Shown here: one piece after another, positions 49,229 to 59,090 of the stretch
How the letters are laid out: every line of letters starts with the position of its first letter
How positions within the stretch are numbered: the first letter of the stretch is position 1
From: Pseudomonadota bacterium
Lineage (GTDB): Bacteria > Pseudomonadota > Gammaproteobacteria > Steroidobacterales > Steroidobacteraceae
Length of the DNA: 64,000 bases
NCBI GenBank assembly: GCA_021805865.1
Contig: JAJZDX010000002.1
Location: 1 to 64,000 of the forward strand
Direction: 5' to 3'
Position numbers and translations under genes: made by a program
The notes under the pieces: model-generated
Seen by the model: only the letters and a program-made list of their open reading frames with translations
The model's database searches: none
Told to the model about the DNA's origin: nothing

Positions 49229-50593
49229 TCAGGCCGCCGAGGGTGTCCGGCGCCGCCCGTTGCCCAGGGATACGGAGGCGGCGATGACTTCTTCGGCCGT
49301 GCCGAAGCGGTTTTCGCGCCGTTTGGAGAGCAGCTGTGCCACCAGGGAGGAATAGCGCGACAGGGATGCCGGCAGGCGCGGCGGGGGGGTGTTCACGTGT
49401 TGCTGCAGCACTTCCATGGCGCTGGCTCCTGTGAAAGGCTTCCGGCCGGTCAACATCTCGTGGAAGATCACCCCGAGGCTGTACAGGTCCGAGCGCGGGT
49501 CCAGCTTCTCGCCCAGCGCCTGCTCCGGGCTCATGTAATAGGGCGACCCGCGCAGCACGCCGGTGTAGGTGCTGTTGTGAGTGCCCTCCAGCAGCCGCGC
49601 CAGGCCGAAGTCGATCAACACCACGTTGTCGTTGTCGCGCAGCATGACGTTGGGCGGCTTGAGGTCGCGATGCAGCAATCCCGCGCGGTGCACGACCGAA
49701 AGCGCCGCCGCGATCTTGCCCAGGTACTTCAGCGCCTCCGACTCGGTCATGCCAACCTGCATGCGCGTCTTCAGGTCCCCGAGCGGGAAGTATTCCATGG
49801 CAAGGTATTCGTAGCCGCCCGCGGTGCCGTGATCGAAGATGCGCACCACGGCCGGATCGTGAACGGCCAGTATGGCCTGATACTCGCGCTCGAGCGCCTG
49901 CCTGGCGCGGCCTTCGCGCGGGATCTTGCTCACCTTCAGGGCGATCTCGGTCGCGAGGCGTTCGCTTTCGGCCAGATAGACGACGGCCTTTTCCGATTCG
50001 CCGATCTTGCGGGTGATCGTGTAGTCGGCGATGCGCGGCCGCTCCGGCGTCCGGGGCGGGGCCGCGGGCGGGGATGCCGCCTCCGGCAGCTGCGCAGTCG
50101 AGGGCGGCGGCTGGGCAATGACGGCTACGTTGCGGGTGGTCTGATCGGTATCCGAGACACCACCGGCATCCTCGGCGCCGCGCTGCCCGACCCCTCGCAG
50201 CACTTCATCGAGCGAGGCTTTCAGGCGCAGCGGCTTCAGCAGGCGCTTGGGCAAGTAATCGGCTGCGCCCGCGCGTATGGCCTGCACTGCGGCGAGCTCA
50301 TCGCCCCGCTCCGCCAGGACGATGATGGGGGGGGGCGCCTCGCCGGTCTGGAGCTTGCGCAGGAGCCTCAGACCCTCCGGTCGCGCCTCCTCGGGGCCGG
50401 AGCCGAAATCCGCACCCAGGATGAGCGTGTCGTGGGAACGGCCCTCCTCCCCGCCCCTGCCGGCATCCAGTTCCTCGGGGGCGAGCGTGCTTACCGCGGC
50501 CTCCGGGTACAGGATTCCAAGGTGCAGGCGCAACCACTCGCGATATTTCGGATCGCGATCGACCACGAGTATGCGTGCGGGAACGGCGGTCAT
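49229..50593 (-). CDS. Receiver-domain–serine/threonine protein kinase fusion
   Basis: This 454-residue protein begins with a CheY-like receiver (1–130): acidic VDRD (D12, D14), likely phospho-acceptor D62 in LILGADFGSG, and K116. A Pro/Ala-rich linker (about 155–188) leads to a Hanks-type kinase (about 190–440). The kinase has glycine loop IGESEKAVVYLA, K220 (ALK), catalytic HRD D310 in LLHRDLKPPN, DFG D328 and GSPYYMSPEQA. All kinase residues are intact. The layout implies that phosphorelay input drives Ser/Thr kinase output. There is no membrane or PASTA domain. GspA/GspB-type genes follow upstream on the same strand. The start at 50593 was chosen over one 24 codons earlier. Confidence 0.9.
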   Translation of the reverse strand: MTAVPARILVVDRDPKYREWLRLHLGILYPEAAVSTLAPEELDAGRGGEEGRSHDTLILGADFGSGPEEARPEGLRLLRKLQTGEAPPPIIVLAERGDELAAVQAIRAGAADYLPKRLLKPLRLKASLDEVLRGVGQRGAEDAGGVSDTDQTTRNVAVIAQPPPSTAQLPEAASPPAAPPRTPERPRIADYTITRKIGESEKAVVYLAESERLATEIALKVSKIPREGRARQALEREYQAILAVHDPAVVRIFDHGTAGGYEYLAMEYFPLGDLKTRMQVGMTESEALKYLGKIAAALSVVHRAGLLHRDLKPPNVMLRDNDNVVLIDFGLARLLEGTHNSTYTGVLRGSPYYMSPEQALGEKLDPRSDLYSLGVIFHEMLTGRKPFTGASAMEVLQQHVNTPPPRLPASLSRYSSLVAQLLSKRRENRFGTAEEVIAASVSLGNGRRRTPSAA

Positions 50594-50797
50594 ATGTCGG
50601 TTACACCATGGACTCGGTGAAATCGCTTGTCGCGGTACGGCCCGCGATTTTGTGAACTCCGTCAACCGGCGGGCGGGTTATGTCATGTGTGCCCGATGTC
50701 CGACGGTCATGGCGCCGCGTGATCCGTCGAGGCCGCACCTGCGCATCGCTCATGGGCATCGCTTGTGATGCGCCGGCCCGATCGTGACAGGGGGATT

Positions 50798-51481
50798 CTA
50801 ACGCGGCAGCAGGAATCGCCGGCCCGCGTACGACAGCACCACGCCATCCGGCCGGATCGAGATGACCTTCACTCCATCGGGCAGTGAGCCCCCTTGTTTC
50901 AGTCTGTGCATGTTGATCATGACAAAGCGCTTGCTCGGATCCGCATCATACACGTGCAGATCGAGATGCAGCCGCGGCAGGGCGTCGCCCGGCGCGGACT
51001 CGAGCTGCTTGTACAGCGGCAGATGTGCATCGGAGCGCGCGCGGGCGGCCGGAGCGTAACCGGCGGAGTCGGAGGCCATGGCGGGCGTATTCCCGACGCC
51101 GCCCGGCTGGGCGGCCGCCGGCGAGGCCGATGAAGGTCGGGGCTGTCCCGGGGCGGGCGGCGCGCCGGCGGCCCTCTCATCCGGCGACGGAGGATTGAGG
51201 AGGGCGGGCGACCCGGCGGGCACGCCGCCCGGAATCGGGCCTGCGTGCGCCGGGATCGGTGCGCCCGCAGGCCGGCTCGCCGCGGCGGTCCGGCGGGCCG
51301 GCCGCCCCAGCACCACCCAGCCGATCACCGCGGCGTTGATCGCCAGAAGCACGCCGAGAGCCACCGCCCATCCGGGCAGAGCGCGCCTGGGCGCGGCGAT
51401 TTTGACTTCGAACAGCGAAGGTCCGAGCTGCTTCTGCCGGGCTCTCTCCGATTTCTTCAGCGCATCCAGGATGAACGACAT
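50798..51481 (-). CDS. gspB: General secretion pathway protein B (GspB-like)
   Basis: This 227-residue protein starts MSFILDALKKSERARQ, the GspB N-terminal motif. A single membrane helix (about 37–58) and a Pro/Ala-rich periplasmic linker follow, then a GspB C-terminal domain (HVYDADPSKRFVMINMHRLKQGG...GVVLSYAGRRFLLPR). With GspA it helps insert the type II secretion secretin through peptidoglycan. GGGGGAGG precedes the ATG. The frame extends upstream. It follows gspA after 16 bp. Confidence 0.9.
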   Translation of the reverse strand: MSFILDALKKSERARQKQLGPSLFEVKIAAPRRALPGWAVALGVLLAINAAVIGWVVLGRPARRTAAASRPAGAPIPAHAGPIPGGVPAGSPALLNPPSPDERAAGAPPAPGQPRPSSASPAAAQPGGVGNTPAMASDSAGYAPAARARSDAHLPLYKQLESAPGDALPRLHLDLHVYDADPSKRFVMINMHRLKQGGSLPDGVKVISIRPDGVVLSYAGRRFLLPR

Positions 51482-51497
51482 GCTCGCGCCTCCCCCC

Positions 51498-53159
51498 TCA
51501 ACTGCCATGATCCGCGGACGTGAGCAAGGGGGTGCCGGGTGTCGCAATCGCGCCGGACAGCGCCGCCTGCGTCTCGATTCCGGCGACCCCGTCCGCGGTC
51601 AGGCGGTGCGTGCGTTGGAAGCGGCGCACCAACCGAGCCAGACCCGCATCGTACACGTCGCTCATCGGCCGGCCGGCGGGTGCCGGCGTGCCCGCGAGCT
51701 CCTGCAGGCTGTGGCGCAGCCAGAGCACATCCGCACCGCTCATCCCCGTGGACAAGGGCTTCACCGGATCCGCCCCCGGCCGCCACAGCACGAGGTAATC
51801 GCCCATCCACTCGCGCGAGAGCTCGCCGATGCCGACCTTGTGCGCCGATCGCCCCAGATCGACGGTGGCGCGCGATTTCCCGAGCCCGGTCAACACCACC
51901 CGATGTTCGTTGCCCGCGCTGTCGGTCAACAGCAGGATGGCCGGCCGATTGTACAGGCGCAGCTGGCCGAGGGAGCCGCGGTCCTTCAGGCACGCGAGCC
52001 CGTGCCGGGACGCCTGGGCGCAGGGATCCTCTCCCGGCGCATAGCGCAGGCCCCACAGGCTGAAGAGCCTCGCGTAGGCCGCATCGGCGGTGGTATCGCC
52101 GGCGTATCGGGTCAACAGAGCCGGCAGGGACGGCGGATCGCGCGCGTGCACGGCGGCGGCCGGCGGGCCGGCCGGGGCGTCATGCGCGGCCCGGGTCGGG
52201 TCGCGCGCCGGCGGCCTCGTGATGGGATGCGTGCGTGCCGGCGCGTCCAGCCGACCCGGCGCCAGCCGCCACAGCGCGGCGCCCCCGGCGCTCAGCAGGG
52301 CGAGCGCCGCGGCGCCTGCCGCCCAGGGCAGCCAGCGGGGCGGGAACCGCCGTCCGAAGACTTCCGAGGCCGCCTGCCGCACCAGCGCCGTCGTGATGCG
52401 ATGGCGATCGAGCGAGTAGCCCCCGAGCAGCGCGCGATCACAGATGACATTGATGACGCGCGGCACGCCGCCCGAGAGCCGGTGGATCTCACGCAGCCCG
52501 AAGCGGCCGAAGATCTCGGTCGTGGCGCCCGCCACGCGCAACCGGTGGCGCACGTAGGCCGCCGTCTCCGGTTCCGAGAGCGGATCGAGGTGATAGCGGC
52601 CCGTGATGCGTTGCGCGAGCTGGCGAAGCTCGTTGCGCGCGAGCAGCTCGCGCAGCTCCGGCTGGCCGATCAGGATGATCTGCAGGAGCTTGCGGGTGTT
52701 GGTTTCCAGGTTGGTGAGCAGACGAACCTGCTCGAGCACTTCGGGTGAGAGGTTCTGCGCCTCATCGACCACCAGTACCACGCGCCGGCCGGCGGCATGC
52801 GCACGCAGCAGGTATCCGCTGAGGATGTCGACCAGATCCTTCAAGCTGCGCTCCGCGGAGTCCGGCACGCCGATGCCGAGCTCCTCGCACAGGGTCAGGA
52901 GGAATTCCGGCGAGGTCATCCGCGGGTTGAGGATGAGGGCGATTTCGGCGTTCTCCGGCGCCTGTGCGAGGAGCGAGCGCACGATGGTGGTCTTGCCGGT
53001 GCCGACCTCGCCGGTGAGCTGGATGAATCCGCCGGCCTCGTTGATGCCGTACAGCAAGTGCGCCATCGCCTCGGCATGCCGCTCGCTCAGGAAGAGGTAG
53101 CGCGGGTCGGGGGTGATGGAAAAGGGCTTTTCGTTGAGGCCGAAGAATGTCAGGTACAT
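51498..53159 (-). CDS. gspA: General secretion pathway protein A (ExeA/GspA-like ATPase)
   Basis: This 553-residue protein starts MYLTFFGLNEKPFSITPDPRYLFLS. An AAA+ domain carries Walker A GEVGTGKTT (50–58) and Walker B VVLVVDEAQNL (about 126–136). A membrane helix (WLPWAAGAAALALLSAGGAAL, about 272–292), a Pro/Ala linker and a periplasmic region follow, ending in a peptidoglycan_binding_1 domain (GADVLWLRHSLQEL...DGVAGIETQAAL). That is the ExeA layout: a cytosolic ATPase linked to peptidoglycan remodelling for secretin assembly. No other type II secretion genes are in this window. Confidence 0.93.
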   Translation of the reverse strand: MYLTFFGLNEKPFSITPDPRYLFLSERHAEAMAHLLYGINEAGGFIQLTGEVGTGKTTIVRSLLAQAPENAEIALILNPRMTSPEFLLTLCEELGIGVPDSAERSLKDLVDILSGYLLRAHAAGRRVVLVVDEAQNLSPEVLEQVRLLTNLETNTRKLLQIILIGQPELRELLARNELRQLAQRITGRYHLDPLSEPETAAYVRHRLRVAGATTEIFGRFGLREIHRLSGGVPRVINVICDRALLGGYSLDRHRITTALVRQAASEVFGRRFPPRWLPWAAGAAALALLSAGGAALWRLAPGRLDAPARTHPITRPPARDPTRAAHDAPAGPPAAAVHARDPPSLPALLTRYAGDTTADAAYARLFSLWGLRYAPGEDPCAQASRHGLACLKDRGSLGQLRLYNRPAILLLTDSAGNEHRVVLTGLGKSRATVDLGRSAHKVGIGELSREWMGDYLVLWRPGADPVKPLSTGMSGADVLWLRHSLQELAGTPAPAGRPMSDVYDAGLARLVRRFQRTHRLTADGVAGIETQAALSGAIATPGTPLLTSADHGS

Positions 53160-53252
53160 GAGGAACGCTATCTCAACATGCTGCTGCACGGGCCATCTTC
53201 GGCCCCGCCCCTCTCGGGCCGGCCTGCGGCCGTCCAAATCGCTCCCAGGGAC

Positions 53253-54404
53253 TCAGTCCATGCTGTTCCCGCGTCGCAGTGCGTGGTCGCCGAAACGGGC
53301 GCGGACCTCATCGAGCGCGCGGTCGATGCCCGAGGTCCGCCGCCCGCCATCGAACAGACCGAGCTGCGAGGCCGGGGCCAGCTCCGTCAAGACCACCCCG
53401 AGCAGGCGCAGTTTCGCACCGCGATGCTCGGCAAGCCAGCGCCCCAGCAGCTCCCGGGCGACATCGCGTACCGCGCGTCCCTCCTGAGTGGGCGGGGCGA
53501 TGGCGCGTTGCCGGGTGAACGTCGAGAAGTCGTGACAGCGGATCTTCACCCCGACCCTCGCGGCCATCAATCCTTTGCCCCGCAGCCGCTCGCAGGCCTT
53601 TTCCGCGAGCCGGCAGATCTGCCGGTCGAGCTCCCGCGGGTCGGCGAGATCACGGGGAAAGGTGTCCTCGGCGCTCAGGGACTTCTCCTGCAGATCGGTG
53701 CGCACGGGACGATCGTCGATCCCCGCCGCACGCTCGCGCATCCGCGGCGTATCGCGTCCGAAGAGCGGCCAAAGCACCGCATCGGGGGCGCACCTGAGGT
53801 CCCGGAGAGTGCGCAGTCCCGCCGCCTCCACTTTGTCGCCGAGCTTACGTCCGAGTCCGGGCAGGCGGCGCACCGGCAGCGGATCGAGCACCTGGAGGAT
53901 GCGCCACTCCGGCACCACGGTGAGGCCATCGGGCTTGTCGAGATCGGAGGCGATCTTGGCCACCAGCTTATTGGTGGCCACCCCCACGGAGGCGGTGAGC
54001 CCGGTGCGGGCCCGGATGCGCTCCTTGATCTGCCCGGCGATGGCGGGCGGCTCGCCCAACAGGCGCACGCTGGCGGTGACATCGAGGTACGCCTCATCGA
54101 GCGACAGGCCCTGCACCAGCGGGGTGACCTCCTGAAAGACGGCGAACACCTGCCGAGAGACCTCCCGGTAGCGTCCCATGCGAGGGGGCACGCAGATGGC
54201 CGCCGGACAGAGCCGCAGTGCGGCACTCATGGGCATGGCCGAGCGCACGCCGAACCGGCGTACCTCGTAGCTGGCCGCCGCCACCACCCCGCGGCCGCCG
54301 TCGTGGCCGACCACGACCGGCTTGCCGGCGAGCTGCGGGCTATCGTGCTGTTCCACGGACGCGTAGAAGGCATCCATGTCAACGTGCAGAATGGAGCGGC
54401 TCAT
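53253..54404 (-). CDS. dinB: DNA polymerase IV (DinB)
   Basis: This 383-residue Y-family translesion polymerase has catalytic carboxylates D9/D11 in HVDMDAFYASVE and D103/E104 in LSLDEAYLDVT. The palm, finger, thumb and little-finger regions are of normal length, and a beta-clamp-binding QLGLF lies near the C-terminus. A LexA box was not recognised upstream. DUF3667 gene ends 12 bp upstream, so its transcription may be linked to fadE–DUF3667 rather than only to SOS. Confidence 0.95.
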   Translation of the reverse strand: MSRSILHVDMDAFYASVEQHDSPQLAGKPVVVGHDGGRGVVAAASYEVRRFGVRSAMPMSAALRLCPAAICVPPRMGRYREVSRQVFAVFQEVTPLVQGLSLDEAYLDVTASVRLLGEPPAIAGQIKERIRARTGLTASVGVATNKLVAKIASDLDKPDGLTVVPEWRILQVLDPLPVRRLPGLGRKLGDKVEAAGLRTLRDLRCAPDAVLWPLFGRDTPRMRERAAGIDDRPVRTDLQEKSLSAEDTFPRDLADPRELDRQICRLAEKACERLRGKGLMAARVGVKIRCHDFSTFTRQRAIAPPTQEGRAVRDVARELLGRWLAEHRGAKLRLLGVVLTELAPASQLGLFDGGRRTSGIDRALDEVRARFGDHALRRGNSMD

Positions 54405-54416
54405 GGCAGGTGGCGC

Positions 54417-55436
54417 TCAAAGCGCAAGGAAACCGTAGGTGAGAATCACCACGAGCATCAACAGCAGGACGCTGAAATAGCCTGCCGAGAGCACGGTGAG
54501 CTTGCCGATCGTGCGCCAGCGGGTCTCCCCGTACACCCGCCGCATCGACAGGTAAAAGTAGATCGACACATAGACCCAAAGCCCGGCGCTCACCGGCCCG
54601 ATGACCAGGCTCGAGGTCGTGATCATTCCGAGCAGCGTGTAAAGTCCCAGTACCACGAACAGGCACACCTGGTTGTGAAGGAGGAACAACAGGTGCTGCA
54701 CGTAGTGGCGGCGCGGCTTCAGATACAGCGGCTTCATCAACAGCGCGAGCAGCGGCAGAAACACGAACATCGCCCGCTCGAAGCTGTGGAGCCAGATCGC
54801 ATCCAGGCGCTCCATGCCGCCCTCGGCGTTGAGCATCCTCCAGCTGCGCTCGATGCGCGGCGCGAGGGCGGTGCACCAGGCTCCGAGCCTCGGGCTGTCC
54901 GCTCTCATGTTTTCGCACACCGGGCCCATCGATAGAGTTTCCGGGGCTGCGCCGACCACGGAATCGGTGCCGCTGCTGGGCGCCACCACGTTGTAGTGGA
55001 ACGATCCGCGTGACTCGTGGACGTTGATCGCGGGAGCGGAAAGCCGCTGCTGCAGACCGATGATCAGGAAGAAGATGACGCTCACCACCAGATACAGGCG
55101 CACCGGCGGCAGATAGCGCACGCGGCGCCCGGCGAGAAACTGCTCGGTCAGAAGGCCCGGGCGCAGCAACAGCGCATATATCGTCTGCCACAGGCGCGAA
55201 TCGGCGTGGGTCAGATCCTCGGTCGCTTCGCCGGCGAAGTGCCAGAAATGATGGACCGGGTGCTCGTGGTGGTGCTGGCCGCACTGGCTGCAGTACGGCC
55301 CGGCGAGCGCCGCGCCGCAGTTCTCGCAATGGCGGAGCTCGGCGGGCCGCTCGCCGGGCGCCGCGCTCCGCTCGATCTCCACCGTGTTCTCATCGAGCCC
55401 GCCGCCATCGGCGGTTGGTTCCGGGGTGGATCTCAC
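54417..55436 (-). CDS. DUF3667-type membrane protein with N-terminal zinc ribbon
   Basis: This 339-residue protein has an N-terminal CENCGAALAGPYCSQCGQ zinc ribbon (about residues 37–54). The ATEDLTHADSRLWQTIYALLLRPG element and GRRVRYLPPVRLYLVVSVIFFLI hallmarks of DUF3667 follow. Four or five membrane helices lie in the remainder. Its function is unknown. The start is a GTG overlapping the fadE TGA (GTGA), which implies translational coupling to FadE. Confidence 0.82.
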   Translation of the reverse strand: MRSTPEPTADGGGLDENTVEIERSAAPGERPAELRHCENCGAALAGPYCSQCGQHHHEHPVHHFWHFAGEATEDLTHADSRLWQTIYALLLRPGLLTEQFLAGRRVRYLPPVRLYLVVSVIFFLIIGLQQRLSAPAINVHESRGSFHYNVVAPSSGTDSVVGAAPETLSMGPVCENMRADSPRLGAWCTALAPRIERSWRMLNAEGGMERLDAIWLHSFERAMFVFLPLLALLMKPLYLKPRRHYVQHLLFLLHNQVCLFVVLGLYTLLGMITTSSLVIGPVSAGLWVYVSIYFYLSMRRVYGETRWRTIGKLTVLSAGYFSVLLLMLVVILTYGFLAL

Positions 55437-57976
55437 GCAAGGGCGCTCGAGACCCCTGTCTGCGCGAGGTCAGGCTGCGCCCGGGTGCCGAACTCGTCGG
55501 GGGCGAAGTCGTCGACGTGGATGAGATTCATCACCTTGCGATCATACTCGCGCAACTGCTCCGCCTCCTGCTCCGAGAGGATCCCCGCCGCGAGCGCCTG
55601 CTCGATCTGTCCCGGCAGGTCGAGCGCGGTGACTTTGCCGGCCTTGACACCCTCGATGCGGATGCGTTTCTCGAGCGGCTCCATGCGCTCGGCGAGCTCG
55701 AGCGCCTCCTGGAGCAGGCCGAGCGCATTGCCCGGCTCGGGTGTGCGGAAGATGTGCCGGCACAGTCGCTCGCGCGAATCCGACGTCCGGGTCACGAGCT
55801 CGGCAACCTGCCGGCCGAGCCGGTCGGAGGGCGCAGAGTAGTGCCGCCCCCGCGGGAACACGACAACCCGCATCAGGGCAGCGAGCGGCCGGTTGGGGAA
55901 GTTGCGCAGAAAGCCGTGCAGCTGCTCCTGGGCGTGATAGAGCAGGTTTCGGCAGGCCCACTCCACGATCGGCAGGTCCTCGGCGGGACGGCCCTGATTC
56001 TCGTGATGTTTGAGCACCATAGAGGCGAGGTACATGTCCGAGAGCACATCGCCGAGGCGCGCCGACAGGCTCTCCTTTTTCTTGAGGTACCCGCCGAGCG
56101 TCAGCATGGCCACGTCCACCGTGAAGGCGAACGAAGCGCTGAAGCGCACGATGTGCTGGTAATAGCGTGCGGTCGGTCCGCCGACCGGGGAGCGCGTGAA
56201 GCGGGCATGCGTCAGCGCCATGATGAGCGAGCGCACGGTGTTGGAGATCGTGAAGCCGATGTGACCGAACAGCGCCCGGTCGAACTCGTCCACCCCGCGG
56301 GCGCGGTCCGGGTTGCGCGCGGCGTTCATCTCGCGCAGAACGAATGGATGGCAGCGCACCGCGCCCTGGCCGAAGATGATCAGGTTGCGGGTCAGGAGGT
56401 TGGCTCCTTCGACCGTAATGGTGATCGGCACCGCCTGGTAGGCGCGCGCCAGGTAATTCTTCGGGCCCAGGCAGATGCCCTTGCCGCCGTGGACATCCAT
56501 GGCGTCGTTGGCGACCTGACGGCCCATTTCAGTGACGTGGTACTTCAGCATCGCCGATGGCACCGACGGTTTCTCCCCGCCGTCGATGGCGCCCGCGGTG
56601 ACCGAGCGCGCCGCGTCCATGGTGTAGGTGAGGCCGACCATGCGGGCAAGTACGGCTTCCACCCCTTCGAACCGCCCCACCGGCGTGTTGAACTGCCGCC
56701 GGATGCGGCTGTAGGCGCCGCTCGCCCAAACGCCGGCCTTGGCGCCGCCGGTGGCGTTCGATGGCAGCGAGATGCATCGCCCCACCGAGAGCTGCTCGAC
56801 CAGCATGCGCCAGCCGGCGCCGGCCATCTTCGGGCCGCCGATGATGAAATCGAGCGGCACGAACACATCCCGTCCCTGAATGGGGCCGTTCTGAAACGGG
56901 ATATTGACGGGGAAGTGCCGCCGGCCGATCGTGATCCCCGGGGTGTTGCGCGGGATGAGCGCGCAGGTGATGCCGATATCCGTGCGCTCGCCGAGGAGCC
57001 TGTCGGGATCGAACAGACGGAAGGCGAGCCCGATGACGGTGGCGATGGGCGCGAGCGTGATGTAGCGCTTGGAGAAGTTGAGCCGGATGCCGATGATCTC
57101 CCTGCCCTGCCATTGCCCGCGGCCCACCACGCCGGTGTCGGGGATGGCGGCGGCGTCCGATCCGGCCCGGGGCCCGGTGAGGGCGAAGCAGGGCACTTCC
57201 TCGCCGCGCGCGAGCCGCGGCAGGTAATGGCTCTTCTGCTCCTCGGTCCCGTAGTGGTTGAGCAGCTCCGCGGGCCCGAGCGAATTCGGCACCGCGACGG
57301 TGGAGGAGGCGGTGACGCAGCGACTGGAGATCTTTGCGAGCACGCACGAGTGCGCATACGCGGAGAACTCCAACCCTCCGTAGCGCTTGGGGATGATCAT
57401 CGCGAAGAAGCCGCGCGACTTGAGGTAATCCCAGGCGTGCGGCGGCAGGTCGCCGCGCTCGTGCGTGATGTTCCAGTCATCGAGCAGGCGGCAGAGCTCC
57501 TCGCACGGGCCGTCGAGAAACGCCTGCTCCTCGGCCGTCAGCTGCGGCGCCCGGGCCGACAGCAGCTTCGACCATTTGGGCGCCCCGGTGAACAGCTCCC
57601 CGTCCCACCACACCGTGCCGGCTTCGAGCGCCTCGCGCTCGGTCTGTGACATGGACGGCAGGAGCTTGCGGTACGCCTTCATGAAGGGGCGCGTGATCAG
57701 CGCCTTGCGCAGCGGCCGCACGTTGAGCAGCCACAGCCCGGCGAGCAACAGCCAGAGAAACCCCTTCCAGGTCTCGGCCGCGACGCCGGCGGCGCCGCAG
57801 TACGCGTACGCCGCCAGGAGGACCGTGAAGGTGGCGGTGAAGGCGAGGAGCGAGAGCCGCCGGTAGGCCAGGTACAGCACCGCGGCGATGAAGAGCAGCG
57901 TGATGATCCCGCCCGCCTGCGTCACGGCATAGGCGAGGGCCGCAAGGGCGACTAACGACAGGACTACGCCCAGCAT
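55433..57976 (-). CDS. fadE: Acyl-CoA dehydrogenase FadE, long form
   Basis: It catalyses the first step of fatty-acid beta-oxidation. The 847-residue product has two N-terminal membrane helices (about 1–80) and the acyl-CoA dehydrogenase core. Core segments include RGGEEVPCFALTGPRAGSDAA, WRMLVEQLSVGRCISLPSNATGGAK, and VHGGKGICLGPKNYLARAYQAVPI. A long helical C-terminal domain completes the gammaproteobacterial FadE type, close to E. coli's about 814 residues. The frame opens 39 codons upstream of the ATG at 57976, which follows GGAG. No FadR operator was identified by eye. Confidence 0.95.
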   Translation of the reverse strand: MLGVVLSLVALAALAYAVTQAGGIITLLFIAAVLYLAYRRLSLLAFTATFTVLLAAYAYCGAAGVAAETWKGFLWLLLAGLWLLNVRPLRKALITRPFMKAYRKLLPSMSQTEREALEAGTVWWDGELFTGAPKWSKLLSARAPQLTAEEQAFLDGPCEELCRLLDDWNITHERGDLPPHAWDYLKSRGFFAMIIPKRYGGLEFSAYAHSCVLAKISSRCVTASSTVAVPNSLGPAELLNHYGTEEQKSHYLPRLARGEEVPCFALTGPRAGSDAAAIPDTGVVGRGQWQGREIIGIRLNFSKRYITLAPIATVIGLAFRLFDPDRLLGERTDIGITCALIPRNTPGITIGRRHFPVNIPFQNGPIQGRDVFVPLDFIIGGPKMAGAGWRMLVEQLSVGRCISLPSNATGGAKAGVWASGAYSRIRRQFNTPVGRFEGVEAVLARMVGLTYTMDAARSVTAGAIDGGEKPSVPSAMLKYHVTEMGRQVANDAMDVHGGKGICLGPKNYLARAYQAVPITITVEGANLLTRNLIIFGQGAVRCHPFVLREMNAARNPDRARGVDEFDRALFGHIGFTISNTVRSLIMALTHARFTRSPVGGPTARYYQHIVRFSASFAFTVDVAMLTLGGYLKKKESLSARLGDVLSDMYLASMVLKHHENQGRPAEDLPIVEWACRNLLYHAQEQLHGFLRNFPNRPLAALMRVVVFPRGRHYSAPSDRLGRQVAELVTRTSDSRERLCRHIFRTPEPGNALGLLQEALELAERMEPLEKRIRIEGVKAGKVTALDLPGQIEQALAAGILSEQEAEQLREYDRKVMNLIHVDDFAPDEFGTRAQPDLAQTGVSSALA

Positions 57977-58109
57977 GAAAGCTCCTTCACGCCGACAGAG
58001 TGGCTGGATCCGGCGGGGGGAACTATAGCGGTTTTCCCGACGGAGGGGCGAGTCCGGAGGGGCTGCGGCCGCCGGCAGCGGCGGCAGCCCCACGATCAGC
58101 CTGGGAGGA

Positions 58110-59090
58110 TCAGCCGAGGAGCGCTTTCACCCCTTCGCGCTCCTCGCGCAGCTCCGCCAGCGAGACGTCCATGCGCTTGCGGCTCCCCTCGTCGATGGCA
58201 AGGCCCTGGACGATCTGATAGTCGCCGCCCCGGGTGGTCACCGGGTAGGAATAGATCACCCCTTCCGGGATGCCGTAGCTGCCGTCGGAGGGCACCGCCA
58301 TGCTGACCCAGTCGCCCTCCGGCGTGCCATGCACCCACGTGTGGATGTGGTCGATGGCGGCCGAGGCGGCCGAGGCGGCCGAGGAGGCGCCCCGGGCCTT
58401 GATGATGGCGGCCCCGCGCTGCTGGACCACGGGGATGAAGGTCTGCTCCACCCACGCCGAATCGACGAGGGAGCGGGCCGGCTTGCCGCCGACCAGGGCG
58501 TGGCTGATGTCCGGGTACTGCGTGGCGGAGTGGTTGCCCCACACCGTCATGCGGCGGATGTCACAAACGTGGCTGCCGGTCTTCTCGGCGAGCTGCGACA
58601 GCGCCCGATTGTGGTCGAGCCGCATCATGGCCGTGAAGTTGCGCGGATTGAGGTCCTTCGCGTTGGCGCGCGCGATCAGCGCGTTGGTGTTGGCCGGATT
58701 GCCGACGACCAACACCCTGACGTTGCGGTCGGCCGCCTCGTTGAGCGCCTTGCCCTGCGCGGAGAAGATCTGCGCATTGGCGAGCAGCAGGTCCTTGCGC
58801 TCCATGCCGGGGCCGCGCGGACGGGCGCCGACCAGCAGCGCCACGTGACAGTCGCGGAACGCGACCCGGGCATCGTCGGTGGCGATCACTCTGTTGAGTC
58901 CCGGGAAGGCGCAGTCGGCGAGCTCCATGACCACGCCATTGAGCGCCTGCAGCGCCGGCGTGACCTCCAGGAGGTGCAGGTTCACCGGCTGATCCGGGCC
59001 CAGGAGCGCTCCGGAGGCCGCGCGAAAGGCGAGTGCATAGCCGATCTGGCCGGCGGCGCCGGTGATCGCGACGTTCAAGGCGGGTTTCAT
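58110..59090 (-). CDS. mdh: Malate dehydrogenase (NAD-dependent)
   Basis: This 326-residue TCA-cycle enzyme has Rossmann motif [15 protein letters not shown] and substrate-binding [25 protein letters not shown] and the catalytic His segment [11 protein letters not shown] follow. It belongs to the LDH-like cytosolic MDH type common in Xanthomonadales and Burkholderiales rather than E. coli's. The alanine-rich [14 protein letters not shown] (about 230–243) is encoded by a short trinucleotide-like repeat. The start at 59090 ([11 protein letters not shown]) was chosen over one 11 codons upstream. Confidence 0.95.
   Translation of the reverse strand: MKPALNVAITGAAGQIGYALAFRAASGALLGPDQPVNLHLLEVTPALQALNGVVMELADCAFPGLNRVIATDDARVAFRDCHVALLVGARPRGPGMERKDLLLANAQIFSAQGKALNEAADRNVRVLVVGNPANTNALIARANAKDLNPRNFTAMMRLDHNRALSQLAEKTGSHVCDIRRMTVWGNHSATQYPDISHALVGGKPARSLVDSAWVEQTFIPVVQQRGAAIIKARGASSAASAASAAIDHIHTWVHGTPEGDWVSMAVPSDGSYGIPEGVIYSYPVTTRGGDYQIVQGLAIDEGSRKRMDVSLAELREEREGVKALLG

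Noticed and set aside
52797-54935. 712-codon open frame antisense to dinB and gspA
   Set aside because: It spans two well-supported minus-strand genes and reads as arginine/histidine-rich shadow sequence.
55415-57649. 744-codon open frame antisense to fadE
   Set aside because: FadE is certain from its motifs; the opposite frame has no recognisable domain.
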